From assembly GCA_026003495.1 (NCBI GenBank), contig BPHK01000001.1, positions 1,641,703 through 1,705,702 of the forward strand: a stretch of 64,000 bases of DNA. Direction: 5' to 3'. Both the position numbers and the translations under genes were made by a program. This document shows positions 25,332 through 33,445 of the stretch, piece after piece. The notes beneath the pieces were generated by a model. The model did no database searches. It was not told the origin of the DNA and saw only the letters and a list, made by a program, of their open reading frames with translations. The number at the start of each line of letters is the position of its first letter. The stretch's first letter is position 1. Source of the DNA: Candidatus Kapaibacterium sp. GTDB taxonomy: Bacteria > Bacteroidota > Ignavibacteria > Kapaibacteriales > NICIL-2.

Positions 25332-28202
25332 ATGAAACGACTTCTGTTCATACTAGCATCTGTTGCGCTTCTGACAGCAAGCGCGTGGACTGCTCCTGAT
25401 GTAGTCCCTGGAACGATCATCGTCAAATTCCGTCCAGACGTAGCAGCGCTCAATGATTGGCTTGCGCACGGCCGCAGTGGAAGTATCGCTGCCCTCGAAC
25501 TGATCATCGGGCCGCACCAGTCGCGTCCATACCTGCGCGATGCAGTCCTAACAGCACTCGCCAAACGGATGGAGCGCATCAATGCACGATCGTGGAATGA
25601 TCCGATTCAATCACTCGAACGCATTGCGATTGTTGAGTTCGATCGCTCGATCGATCCCGCATTGATTGCTCGGAAACTCTCGCGCCACCCAGCAATCGAA
25701 TACGCCGAACCGATGCCAGTACGCCGTGTCTTCTACCAACCGAACGATAGCCTCTTTGCGATGCAGTACCACGTCACGAAAATCCGTGCAAACGATGCAT
25801 GGGACTCTATCCCGCCGACTACAGCGCCTGTGCTCATCGGAATCGTGGATACTGGTGTGGACTACACACACGAAGATCTTGCAAACGTCATCTTCATCAA
25901 CCCCGGCGAGACTGGAACTGACGCCCAAGGACGCGACAAGCGTACCAACGGCATTGATGACGACGGCAACGGCTTCGTTGATGACTGGCATGGCTGGGAT
26001 ATGGTGGGCAATGACAATGATCCAAGACCAGGGAACGTACACGGCACCCACGTTGCGGGCACTGCAGCGGCTCAGGTCAACAACCGCATCGGCGTCGCAG
26101 GGATCTGCAATGTCGCACGGATTCTTCCGGTCAAATGCGCGACCGATTCCCCGGTCGCGCCGAGCATCCTCAATGGGTACGAGGGCATTGCCTACGCAGC
26201 GGCGATGGGAGCCAGCGTGATCAACTGTTCGTGGGGCGGCGGAACTGCATCCCAAGCCGAACAAGAGGTTATCTCCACTGCAATTGGCTTGGGAAGTGTC
26301 ATCGTCGCTGCAGCGGGAAATAGCGGCGTGGAAGAGCAACTCTATCCCGGTAGCTATGCAGGTGTACTCTCCGTTGCAGCAGTTGGAAGCAACGACGTCC
26401 GTGCAACGTTTAGCAGCTACCACGCCAGCGTTGGCATCAGTGCACCAGGCGTTTCGATTCTCTCGACCTATCCGGGGAACTCCTACGGTTACGCCGATGG
26501 CACCTCGATGGCATCGCCTGTGGTTGCAGGCGCTGCTGCATTAGTCCGTGCAAAGTATCCATCGCTTCGCCCCAACCAAATTGTCGCGCGACTGAAAGCA
26601 ACTGCCGATCCAATTGATCAAATCATCGGCAATCGCAATCGGAATTGGATGGGCAAACTCGGCAGCGGACGCGTCAATGCATTCCGTGCAGTCACAGAGA
26701 CCAATCCGAAATACGTCGAGCTTGTCACAGCAACGATAACCGACGATGACGGCGATGGCGTTTTCGAACCAGGCGACATCGTTTCGATCGTACCGACGTT
26801 TCGCAACCTGCTTTCTCCGACAGCTGCTACGCGTACCGTGATTCGTCCGATTGGTATTGGCTCGTCGGTATTCGTCTTCAGCGATTCTCTCCTCGACCTG
26901 GGTCCGCTCGGCCAAGATGTTGTCTTGACTGCTCCCCGTCCCTTCCGGCTCACGATTCCGCAAAATGCTCCACAAAACTACGTCCTGACCTGCCAGGTTA
27001 TCATCACCGAACAATCCGTCGAGGTCGGTCGCGGCACGCTCTCGATGATTATCCGCCCAACTTACCGTACTCTCAACAACGGCGATCTTGTCCTGACAGT
27101 CAATAGCACCGGCAACTTCGCGTACAACGACTATCCAACCAATCTCCAAGGCGAAGGATTCCGCTACAAGAACAGCCCCAGCGTTCTTTTCGAAGCTGGA
27201 CTTCTTGTTGGCTACGATGCTGATCACCTCTCCGATGTTGTGCGGAACGAGACCGGCAACGCACAGAGCACGGACTTTACCATCGGGATCCCCGCTGTCC
27301 TGCAAACGCTCGCTGCAACCAGCACTCAACAGGTAACAACAAGCTTTGCCGATGATGGATTAGCCAACCAGGCAAACGTCGCAGTGGATCAACGCGTCCT
27401 CGTCTTCAACGACGATGGTAAGCGAGACTTCGCGCTGAGCGTTTATCGCATTACGAACCGTAACGCACAAACCATCAACACGGTGTATTGCGGCATCTAC
27501 GCTGATTGGGATATCGGCCCATCGGGCCAAAACGACGTCGCGATCTGGAGCGAGCAGGATGGCTTCTACTACTGCTACAACACACGCGATCAATCGCTTC
27601 CCTACGTGGGGATGCAGGTTGTTTCCGATCACCTGTCGAATGCGTTCATGATAGACAACAACGGCACAACAGCAGACAATCCTGGTGTCTATGACGGCTA
27701 CACGAAAGCAGAGAAATGGCGGACGATCTCCAGCGGGATTGGTCGAACGCGCAGCAGCGTCACTGACGCCTCTGCAGTCATTGCGGCGGGGCCGTTCGCG
27801 ATCGGGGCGGGAGCAAGTGAGCAGGTTGTCTTCAGCATCTTCGCGGGGCACTCACTCGACGAACTTCGCTCGGCAGCTGAGCGTGCTCGTCAGACTGCGC
27901 AGCAAGTGCTCGGGATCACACCAAGTGCTCCGCAACTGCCGGCTGTGAGTGCACGGGTGCTCCCCAGTCCGATTACTGGCGATCAGCTTACGGTCGAGTA
28001 CTCCCTGCCCGATAGCGGAACGTTGAGCATCGTGATCACCGATGCACTCGGTCAGATCATCGCAACAGCCCTCGAACCAGGGTTCTATCCGCCAACAGGA
28101 CGCGCAACACTTTCCTTACCACAAGTTGCAAGCGGAGCGTATTTTGCAGTTGTGCGCAGCAATCGTGGAAGTGTGGCTGTGCCATTTGTCCTCATTCGCT
28201 GA
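25332..28202 (+). CDS. Secreted subtilisin-like serine protease (S8) with T9SS sorting domain
   Basis: A 956-aa exported protease. After a signal peptide (residues 1-20) comes a fervidolysin-type propeptide (VPGTIIVKFRPD ... HPAIEYAEP) that keeps the enzyme inactive until cleavage. The catalytic triad is D173 (GIVDTGVDYTHED), H237 (VHGTHVAGT) and S392 (GTSMASPVVAG), with oxyanion N330. A calcium-loop-like NGIDDDGNGFVDD follows the Asp. The C-terminal part is beta-rich and ends in a type A sorting domain (YSLPDSGTLSIVITDALGQ, then ASGAYFAVVR). A GTGAGGA eight nt upstream of ATG 25332 sets the start. It is presumably secreted and anchored by T9SS for extracellular protein breakdown or cargo processing. 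Confidence 0.93.
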   Translation: MKRLLFILASVALLTASAWTAPDVVPGTIIVKFRPDVAALNDWLAHGRSGSIAALELIIGPHQSRPYLRDAVLTALAKRMERINARSWNDPIQSLERIAIVEFDRSIDPALIARKLSRHPAIEYAEPMPVRRVFYQPNDSLFAMQYHVTKIRANDAWDSIPPTTAPVLIGIVDTGVDYTHEDLANVIFINPGETGTDAQGRDKRTNGIDDDGNGFVDDWHGWDMVGNDNDPRPGNVHGTHVAGTAAAQVNNRIGVAGICNVARILPVKCATDSPVAPSILNGYEGIAYAAAMGASVINCSWGGGTASQAEQEVISTAIGLGSVIVAAAGNSGVEEQLYPGSYAGVLSVAAVGSNDVRATFSSYHASVGISAPGVSILSTYPGNSYGYADGTSMASPVVAGAAALVRAKYPSLRPNQIVARLKATADPIDQIIGNRNRNWMGKLGSGRVNAFRAVTETNPKYVELVTATITDDDGDGVFEPGDIVSIVPTFRNLLSPTAATRTVIRPIGIGSSVFVFSDSLLDLGPLGQDVVLTAPRPFRLTIPQNAPQNYVLTCQVIITEQSVEVGRGTLSMIIRPTYRTLNNGDLVLTVNSTGNFAYNDYPTNLQGEGFRYKNSPSVLFEAGLLVGYDADHLSDVVRNETGNAQSTDFTIGIPAVLQTLAATSTQQVTTSFADDGLANQANVAVDQRVLVFNDDGKRDFALSVYRITNRNAQTINTVYCGIYADWDIGPSGQNDVAIWSEQDGFYYCYNTRDQSLPYVGMQVVSDHLSNAFMIDNNGTTADNPGVYDGYTKAEKWRTISSGIGRTRSSVTDASAVIAAGPFAIGAGASEQVVFSIFAGHSLDELRSAAERARQTAQQVLGITPSAPQLPAVSARVLPSPITGDQLTVEYSLPDSGTLSIVITDALGQIIATALEPGFYPPTGRATLSLPQVASGAYFAVVRSNRGSVAVPFVLIR

Positions 28203-28228
28203 TTGTTGTACCCTCAACCCAAAACACC

Positions 28229-28423
28229 ATGAGTACTGACCGTTACCAAGAGCTCCTTCAGCACATCGAAGCAATGAAGGAAGACTTCGAAAAGTTCTAC
28301 GTCAAGGGCAAGAATGCCGCAGGAACTCGCCTTCGCAAGCAACTGCAAGAGTTGCGACGCCTTGCACAGGAGGTCCGCACTGAAATTCAAGCTATCCGCG
28401 TTGCACGCAAAGAAGGCGCGTAA
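28229..28423 (+). CDS. Histone H1-like protein (Hc1 family)
   Basis: A 64-aa, highly charged, entirely helical protein. YQELLQHIEAMKEDFEKFYV, GKNAAGTRLRKQLQEL and RRLAQEVRTEIQAIR form two to three helices with the KGKNAAGTRxRKxLQ core found in the small Hc1-type histone H1-like proteins of Bacteroidota, which bind DNA and compact the nucleoid. Net charge is positive only because of the Arg-rich middle. It follows the protease gene by 26 nt, but the topic is unrelated. Confidence 0.85.
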   Translation: MSTDRYQELLQHIEAMKEDFEKFYVKGKNAAGTRLRKQLQELRRLAQEVRTEIQAIRVARKEGA

Positions 28424-28437
28424 GGTTGTTGGCGCTT

Positions 28438-29862
28438 TTAGCACCGCTCGAGCACAGCGATGCTTTCGACGTGATAGGTCTGCGGGAACATGTCAATCGG
28501 CTGAACCGCGACGACGCGATATGCATCGCTCAGCATCGCAAGATCGCGTGCTTGCGTCGTAGGGTTGCAGGAAACGTATACAATCCGCTGCGGCAGGCGC
28601 CGGCAAAGGTATTCCGTCAAGTGCGGATGCATCCCTGCTCGTGGCGGATCGAGTACAACCACTCGCGGCTCTGATAACGCATCTAGGCAGCTCCACGCTG
28701 CACGGTCGTGGAGATCAGCAGTGATGAACGTAACGTTGGTGATGCCGTTCTGCTCGGCGTTCGCGTGCGCATCGTGCGTCGCAGCGGGGTTGCTTTCAAT
28801 GCCTATTGCACGGGCACACCGTCGTGCTAGGGGAAGCGTAAGCGTACCTGTCCCCGCGTAGAGATCCCAGACCACATCGGATGGCTCGATGCTTGCGGCA
28901 TCGAGCACTGCGGTAACAAATCGCTCCAGGTTCGGCACGTTTGCCTGAAAAAATGATTGCGCCGATATGCGAAACTCGATGCCGGCGATCTGCTCACGGA
29001 TGTAGTCTCTGCCGTAGAGCACCGTAAACGGGCCAGCCGGCACTGGAGAGAGCGTATCGTTGATACCCCAGACGATGCTTTGGACGTCAGGGAAGCGACT
29101 GCCCAGCTCGACGCAACGCTCCAAGAACAGCTGGTCGGATTGGTCGCTGGGCGATCGCGTTACGAGGACAAGCATCATTTCCCCAAGCCCACTGCGACGG
29201 ATGATGACGTTCCGCAAAAAGCCGCTTCGCTGCCGCCCATCGTCGCAGGTGATGCGACAAGCGACTACAAGTTCTCGAACGGCAGCCAGCAGCGCATTGC
29301 CACGGTCATCGAGCAACAAGCAGCGCTCAATATCAAGCACTGCATCGTGTCGCCTACGGACGTGGAGTCCAAGCGCAGGCTGCTTCCGATCGATGGCGAC
29401 TGGTTCCATGCTCTCCCATTGCTTGGCCGGGATCCACCGGCGCGCCGAGCAAGAGAACTCCATTTTCGCACGGTACCCGAATTCGACCGGCGAAGGGATA
29501 ATCGAGCGATACTCTTCGACGATGCAATGCCCAATCCGCTCGAATGCATCGCGGACGTGCTGCTCCTTCCAGCGCAACTGTTCAGCATAGGCAAGGTGTT
29601 GCCATGTGCAGCCACCGCATTCGCCTGCGTATGGGCACGGAGGAGTGCGACGGTGTGGCGATGGCTCGAGCACTTCGACGACATCTGCCTCCAGATACGT
29701 GCGCTTGCGTCGGCGGATCCGTGCTAGCACTCGCTCGCTCGGCAGACCGCCGCGAAGCTGCACAACCAGACCGTCGCCATCACCACCGTGGAGCCGTGCA
29801 ATCGCAATACCTTCGAATCCGAGCGACTCAATGCGCAGCTCGACGATTTCTCCTGTTTTCAT
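28438..29862 (-). CDS. rlmD: 23S rRNA (uracil-C5)-methyltransferase, RlmD/RumA type
   Basis: A 474-aa SAM-dependent RNA m5U methyltransferase. It has an N-terminal TRAM domain (residues about 1-60), a [4Fe-4S] site with CPYAGECGGC plus a further Cys, the SAM fold (VVWDLYAGTGTLTLPLA), the VVLDPPRAGMHPHLT motif and the catalytic cysteine in YVSCNPTTQARDL. RlmD methylates U1939 of 23S rRNA, but RlmC/TrmA-like specificities cannot be excluded by reading. The ATG overlaps the msbA stop (ATGA) and GGAG lies 7 nt upstream, so they are translationally coupled. Confidence 0.9.
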   Translation of the reverse strand: MKTGEIVELRIESLGFEGIAIARLHGGDGDGLVVQLRGGLPSERVLARIRRRKRTYLEADVVEVLEPSPHRRTPPCPYAGECGGCTWQHLAYAEQLRWKEQHVRDAFERIGHCIVEEYRSIIPSPVEFGYRAKMEFSCSARRWIPAKQWESMEPVAIDRKQPALGLHVRRRHDAVLDIERCLLLDDRGNALLAAVRELVVACRITCDDGRQRSGFLRNVIIRRSGLGEMMLVLVTRSPSDQSDQLFLERCVELGSRFPDVQSIVWGINDTLSPVPAGPFTVLYGRDYIREQIAGIEFRISAQSFFQANVPNLERFVTAVLDAASIEPSDVVWDLYAGTGTLTLPLARRCARAIGIESNPAATHDAHANAEQNGITNVTFITADLHDRAAWSCLDALSEPRVVVLDPPRAGMHPHLTEYLCRRLPQRIVYVSCNPTTQARDLAMLSDAYRVVAVQPIDMFPQTYHVESIAVLERC

Positions 29863-31667
29863 AGCCGCACTCCTTCGGTTTGGAGAGCATAGAGCGAGGC
29901 ATACATCCCCTCGCGCGCGAGCAACTCAGCATGCGTGCCGTGTTCCACAATGCGCCCGCGATCGAGCACGTAGATGACATCAGCATCGCGCACAGTCGAA
30001 AGTCGGTGTGCAATCACCAGCGCAGTGCGATCGCGGAGGACCTCCCCGATCGCTTGCTGGACGAGCATCTCGGATTCACTATCGAGCGCGGAAGTCGCTT
30101 CGTCGAAAATCAGCACATCTGGATCGGCCAATAACGCACGCGCAATCGCAATGCGCTGCCGCTGACCGCCCGAAAGCTGCACACCACGATCCCCGACGAG
30201 CGTGTCATATCCCTGCGGCAGCTGCACGATGAACTCGTGCGCATGCGCAAGGCGGGCGACACGTTCGATTTCCTCCGCGCTGGCGTCCGGCTTGGCAAGT
30301 GCGATGTTCGCTGCAACAGTATCGTTGAAGAGCATCGTGTCTTGCGCAACAACACCAAAACGCCGGCGATAGGACTCCAGCCGAAACGTTCGAATGTCGG
30401 TGCCGTCATAGAGAATTCGTCCCTGCTGGGGATCGTAGAAGCGGACGAGCAAGTCCGCAACCGTAGACTTTCCGCTGCCGCTCAGTCCGACGAGTGCAAC
30501 GGTTTTTCCTCGTGGCAGATCAAGCGTGATTTCCTCGAGCACTGCTCGCTGCCCATCATAGCTGAAGTGGACGTGCTCGAAGCGAATAGATCGGACCAGT
30601 GGTGGGCATTCGGCTACCCCATCGCTGAGACGATCGGCAGAATCCACAACCGCAAATACACGTTCGGCAGCGACTATCCCGCGTTGGACTTGACCTGGCA
30701 CGCCCACAAGCGATGCAACCGGCGCCATGATCGCAAAGAGCGCAAAGAGAAACGTCATCAAGTCAGCCCCGCGTAACGTTCCGTTGAACACCTGGTGCCC
30801 TCCGACGACGAGGACAACCGCGAGCGCTGCAATCGCGAGTGTTTCTCCGATGGCAGGCACCAGGTCGCTGACCGCTGTGAGTTTGACTGCTGAGCGGACG
30901 TAGTGCTCAAGATCGCTCGCAAACCGCGAGGTGAGCCGTCGCTCTGCTCCGAAGGCCTTGACGATACGAATGCCGGCGACGCCTTCCTGCAATGTGCTCG
31001 TGTACTGTGCTGCAGCGTGCTGCATCCGCTGCGAATACCGCCGCAGGTACCGGCGCGCTGTTCGGATGAGGAGCAGCGTACCGACACTTGTACTAAGCGC
31101 AACGAGTGTGAGCATCGGCGAGATTGCAAGCAACAATGCCAGCAGTAGCGCGATTTCAACCGGCGCCCGAACGAGCGTGACGACAAACGGCATCAGCGCA
31201 CTGTGCATCGTGTTGACCTCGCTAGTGACCAGTGCGATGAGTTCCCCCGCTTTCGAACGATTGAAAAAACTCACCGGAAGCTTAAGAAGCCGCGCGAACA
31301 CTAGTTGCCGCATGTCGCGAATAACCCATTCGCTCAACCGGACGTTGAGTTGCCCGGCCACATACTTGATGATGTTCTTTGCAACGAAGAGCCCGACGAT
31401 GAACCACGCCAGATGGACCAACGTCGCTGCCGGACTCGGAGCGACAAGCCACCCAAACAACACGGAAAAAATTCGCTCTTTCAGCGATGCTGTAGCACTT
31501 GTAGGTGTGGCAGCAGTGCTTGTGCCAAAGAGTGTCCCCAACACTGGCTCGATGACTGCCATCGTCACTGCACCGATGCTGCCGAGTATCACGTTGCCTA
31601 CGAACGTGAGCAGAAACAGCCACCAGTACGGACGTAAAAAGCCAGCGACGCGGAGAAAGGTTCTCAT
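29859..31667 (-). CDS. msbA: ABC transporter ATP-binding/permease protein, MsbA-like
   Basis: A 602-aa half-transporter: six transmembrane helices in residues about 15-310, then the ATPase domain with Walker A (GLSGSGKS), Q-loop (FGVVAQDTMLFNDTV), signature LSGGQ, Walker B (VLIFDEATSALD) and the H-loop IAHRLST. As a homodimer such exporters flip lipid A-core (MsbA) across the inner membrane; the presence of kdsD and a neighbouring glycosyltransferase-like protein supports a lipid role, but a generic multidrug or lipid exporter cannot be ruled out. It lies 16 nt downstream of that neighbour on the same strand. Confidence 0.9.
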   Translation of the reverse strand: MRTFLRVAGFLRPYWWLFLLTFVGNVILGSIGAVTMAVIEPVLGTLFGTSTAATPTSATASLKERIFSVLFGWLVAPSPAATLVHLAWFIVGLFVAKNIIKYVAGQLNVRLSEWVIRDMRQLVFARLLKLPVSFFNRSKAGELIALVTSEVNTMHSALMPFVVTLVRAPVEIALLLALLLAISPMLTLVALSTSVGTLLLIRTARRYLRRYSQRMQHAAAQYTSTLQEGVAGIRIVKAFGAERRLTSRFASDLEHYVRSAVKLTAVSDLVPAIGETLAIAALAVVLVVGGHQVFNGTLRGADLMTFLFALFAIMAPVASLVGVPGQVQRGIVAAERVFAVVDSADRLSDGVAECPPLVRSIRFEHVHFSYDGQRAVLEEITLDLPRGKTVALVGLSGSGKSTVADLLVRFYDPQQGRILYDGTDIRTFRLESYRRRFGVVAQDTMLFNDTVAANIALAKPDASAEEIERVARLAHAHEFIVQLPQGYDTLVGDRGVQLSGGQRQRIAIARALLADPDVLIFDEATSALDSESEMLVQQAIGEVLRDRTALVIAHRLSTVRDADVIYVLDRGRIVEHGTHAELLAREGMYASLYALQTEGVRL

Positions 31668-31683
31668 GCACCGATTGGGACTA

Positions 31684-32511
31684 TCAATTCAACCGATGGC
31701 GGTGGAAGATCGGCCGCACCGTCAGTACTTCCAGCGGAGCACCAGACCACGCAGGTACAGCAGGAGCAAGTGCAAAGATCTGCGACCGTGTTTCCGTCAA
31801 ACGTGCATGGCGTGCGGTGTGCGTCAACCGGCGGTATGCAACACCAGCGGACGAAAGGAGTTCGCGCTCGCTCCGCCATGAATGCTCTACGCGGAGCGCA
31901 CGGAGATGGTCCAGCACGGGCCGGGAAATCGCAAGTCCACTGCTGGAGAGGAGCTGCCGCACTGCAAGCCGATCGAGCATGCGTCCAATACGGCCCAGCG
32001 GCGCAATGCGCAACGCTGCACGTGATTGGCCGACAATACTATCACGCAGCACACGCCACCACGAACGAAATGGCTCACCAGAGCTGATTGCACTTTCGTC
32101 GAGCGACTGCGACAGCTGTGGCGAAAGCACTGCACTGAAGCTTGTCGCGATTGCATTCGCTGTTGCTACGGTGCAGAGACTCTCCGCAAACGAGCACTCC
32201 AGAAGGACATCGCTTTCGGTAATGACAGCAAGTGGAGTCTCTACCGTTGCACTGATGGTTTCCAGAAGCTGCCAATTCAACTGAGCATCGTCGCTCGACT
32301 GCGAACACCAAACAAGCTCTTGCCGAACGTTGAGTGAGAGCGGACTGCGAGCAGCATACTGAGCAAGTGCTGAGCCGGTCGCTGGCATGCCGACGTAGAG
32401 CACCGCAGAGGGTGCAACGCGCTGCATCTGTACCGTCCGCAGCATGAGCTGGAAATGCCGGAGATTGGTGCTGCGCAGAATTACAACGAGCGTGTACGCA
32501 TCGTGTGCCAT
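31684..32511 (-). CDS. Divergent glycosyltransferase-like protein
   Basis: A 275-aa protein that I recognise only weakly. The N-terminus YTLVVILRSTNLRHFQLML ... VQMQRVAPSAVLYVG has the pattern of a GT-A nucleotide-sugar domain (beta-strand, loop, helix, strand), and PLAVITESDVLL sits where the DxD motif of family 2 enzymes falls. The C-terminal part (from about residue 150) is helical and Arg-rich with no known match. It directly precedes msbA in the same direction, which would fit a role in LPS or glycolipid assembly. ATG 32511 is the first start after the divergent promoter region; the open frame runs to 32628. It could be an inactive or novel GT. Confidence 0.5.
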   Translation of the reverse strand: MAHDAYTLVVILRSTNLRHFQLMLRTVQMQRVAPSAVLYVGMPATGSALAQYAARSPLSLNVRQELVWCSQSSDDAQLNWQLLETISATVETPLAVITESDVLLECSFAESLCTVATANAIATSFSAVLSPQLSQSLDESAISSGEPFRSWWRVLRDSIVGQSRAALRIAPLGRIGRMLDRLAVRQLLSSSGLAISRPVLDHLRALRVEHSWRSERELLSSAGVAYRRLTHTARHARLTETRSQIFALAPAVPAWSGAPLEVLTVRPIFHRHRLN

Positions 32512-32535
32512 CGCTACTTTGGAAAAAATATTCCG

Positions 32536-32543
32536 TAGTTTCG
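32536..32543 (+). promoter_or_regulatory. -7-like element (TAGTTTCG)
   Basis: One mismatch from TAnnTTTG, 33 nt upstream of the ATG at 32577 in a 65-bp divergent gap. A TTTG at 32518-32521 is too close for a standard -33. Confidence 0.35.
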
Positions 32544-32576
32544 CGCTGCCGACTACAAACCGAGATGGAGGGACGT

Positions 32577-33431
32577 ATGCTACAACGTTTTCTTTTGTGT
32601 GCGCTTGCTGCAAGCGTTGCTGTCGCACTTAGGGCTGATGAGGACGTTCTCCGTCCCAAAGGGCGATCCGAACCATGGAGTGGACCACCGACGCCGGGAT
32701 TGGTTCGAAATCCCTGGGCGCTCGGCGTCGAAGTTGGTGGTTCGCTGAGCTTTTTTAGCCAAGACGTTACCCAATACCAAGCACCCACCTATCAAACGAA
32801 CCTCACGAGTGGCTCAGGGCTTGGTCCATTGCTCAACCTCGCTGTTGACTATGCGCTCACGGATGCCCTGGGAATTCAGGCACGACTTGGCTATGACCAA
32901 AAGCACTTCAATACGAATGGATTCATTGACTCGCCATGCGAAACTCCGCCAGGAAGTGGGCTATTCATTCCCACGCGAGTCGAACACACTACTTCCCAAA
33001 CTATCGCATACTGGACTGGTGGCGTTGCACTCCGCTATCGCTTCGAGGAGAACTGGGTGGTCCTTGCCGGCGCGACGTACCACAGCCGAAGTAATGCCTC
33101 GTTTACCGAGACTGACTCAATCACCAGCGGGACGTGCCAATTCTACGACGACGTTGGCAATGCTATTGGTCAACGGCGCCAGGAATCTGGCTCGAACACG
33201 AGTGCATTCACCGCTGCTCGATGGTCAATTGATCTCAGTGTTGGCTACCGCATCCCCTTGAGCGAGAATATCGTCTTTCTCCCTCGCTTGGCAGGACAGA
33301 TCTTTCTCAATCCACTCGCTGGTGATAATCTTAGCTCCGGCTACCATTCTGTGCTCGGACAACTCTACGCGTTTACGAACCGGCGGTTGCACGCACTGCA
33401 ACTCGTACTTGGATTGTGGTTCAACCTATAA
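32577..33431 (+). CDS. Outer-membrane beta-barrel protein
   Basis: A 284-aa exported protein with a signal peptide (FLLCALAASVAVALRA), then alternating polar/hydrophobic strands typical of an outer-membrane barrel: WALGVEVGGSLSFF, LGIQARLGYDQKH, IAYWTGGVALRYRF, WVVLAGATYHSRS, WSIDLSVGYRIPL and the C-terminal LHALQLVLGLWFNL ending in a hydrophobic-aromatic strand that BAM recognises. There are about 10-12 strands. A GGAGGG five nt upstream sets ATG 32577. The PD40-OmpA gene follows 14 nt later, so they may form one envelope unit. It does not show the PorP/SprF signature. Confidence 0.8.
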   Translation: MLQRFLLCALAASVAVALRADEDVLRPKGRSEPWSGPPTPGLVRNPWALGVEVGGSLSFFSQDVTQYQAPTYQTNLTSGSGLGPLLNLAVDYALTDALGIQARLGYDQKHFNTNGFIDSPCETPPGSGLFIPTRVEHTTSQTIAYWTGGVALRYRFEENWVVLAGATYHSRSNASFTETDSITSGTCQFYDDVGNAIGQRRQESGSNTSAFTAARWSIDLSVGYRIPLSENIVFLPRLAGQIFLNPLAGDNLSSGYHSVLGQLYAFTNRRLHALQLVLGLWFNL

Positions 33432-33445
33432 CGGAGGCGCATCCC

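Noticed and set aside
28957..29727. 256-aa plus-strand open frame
   Set aside because: Antisense of the RlmD-type gene, which has a complete set of motifs.
32577..33431. Assignment of the barrel to PorP/SprF of the T9SS
   Set aside because: The typical PorP/SprF N-terminal motif is absent, so only a generic outer-membrane barrel call is supported.
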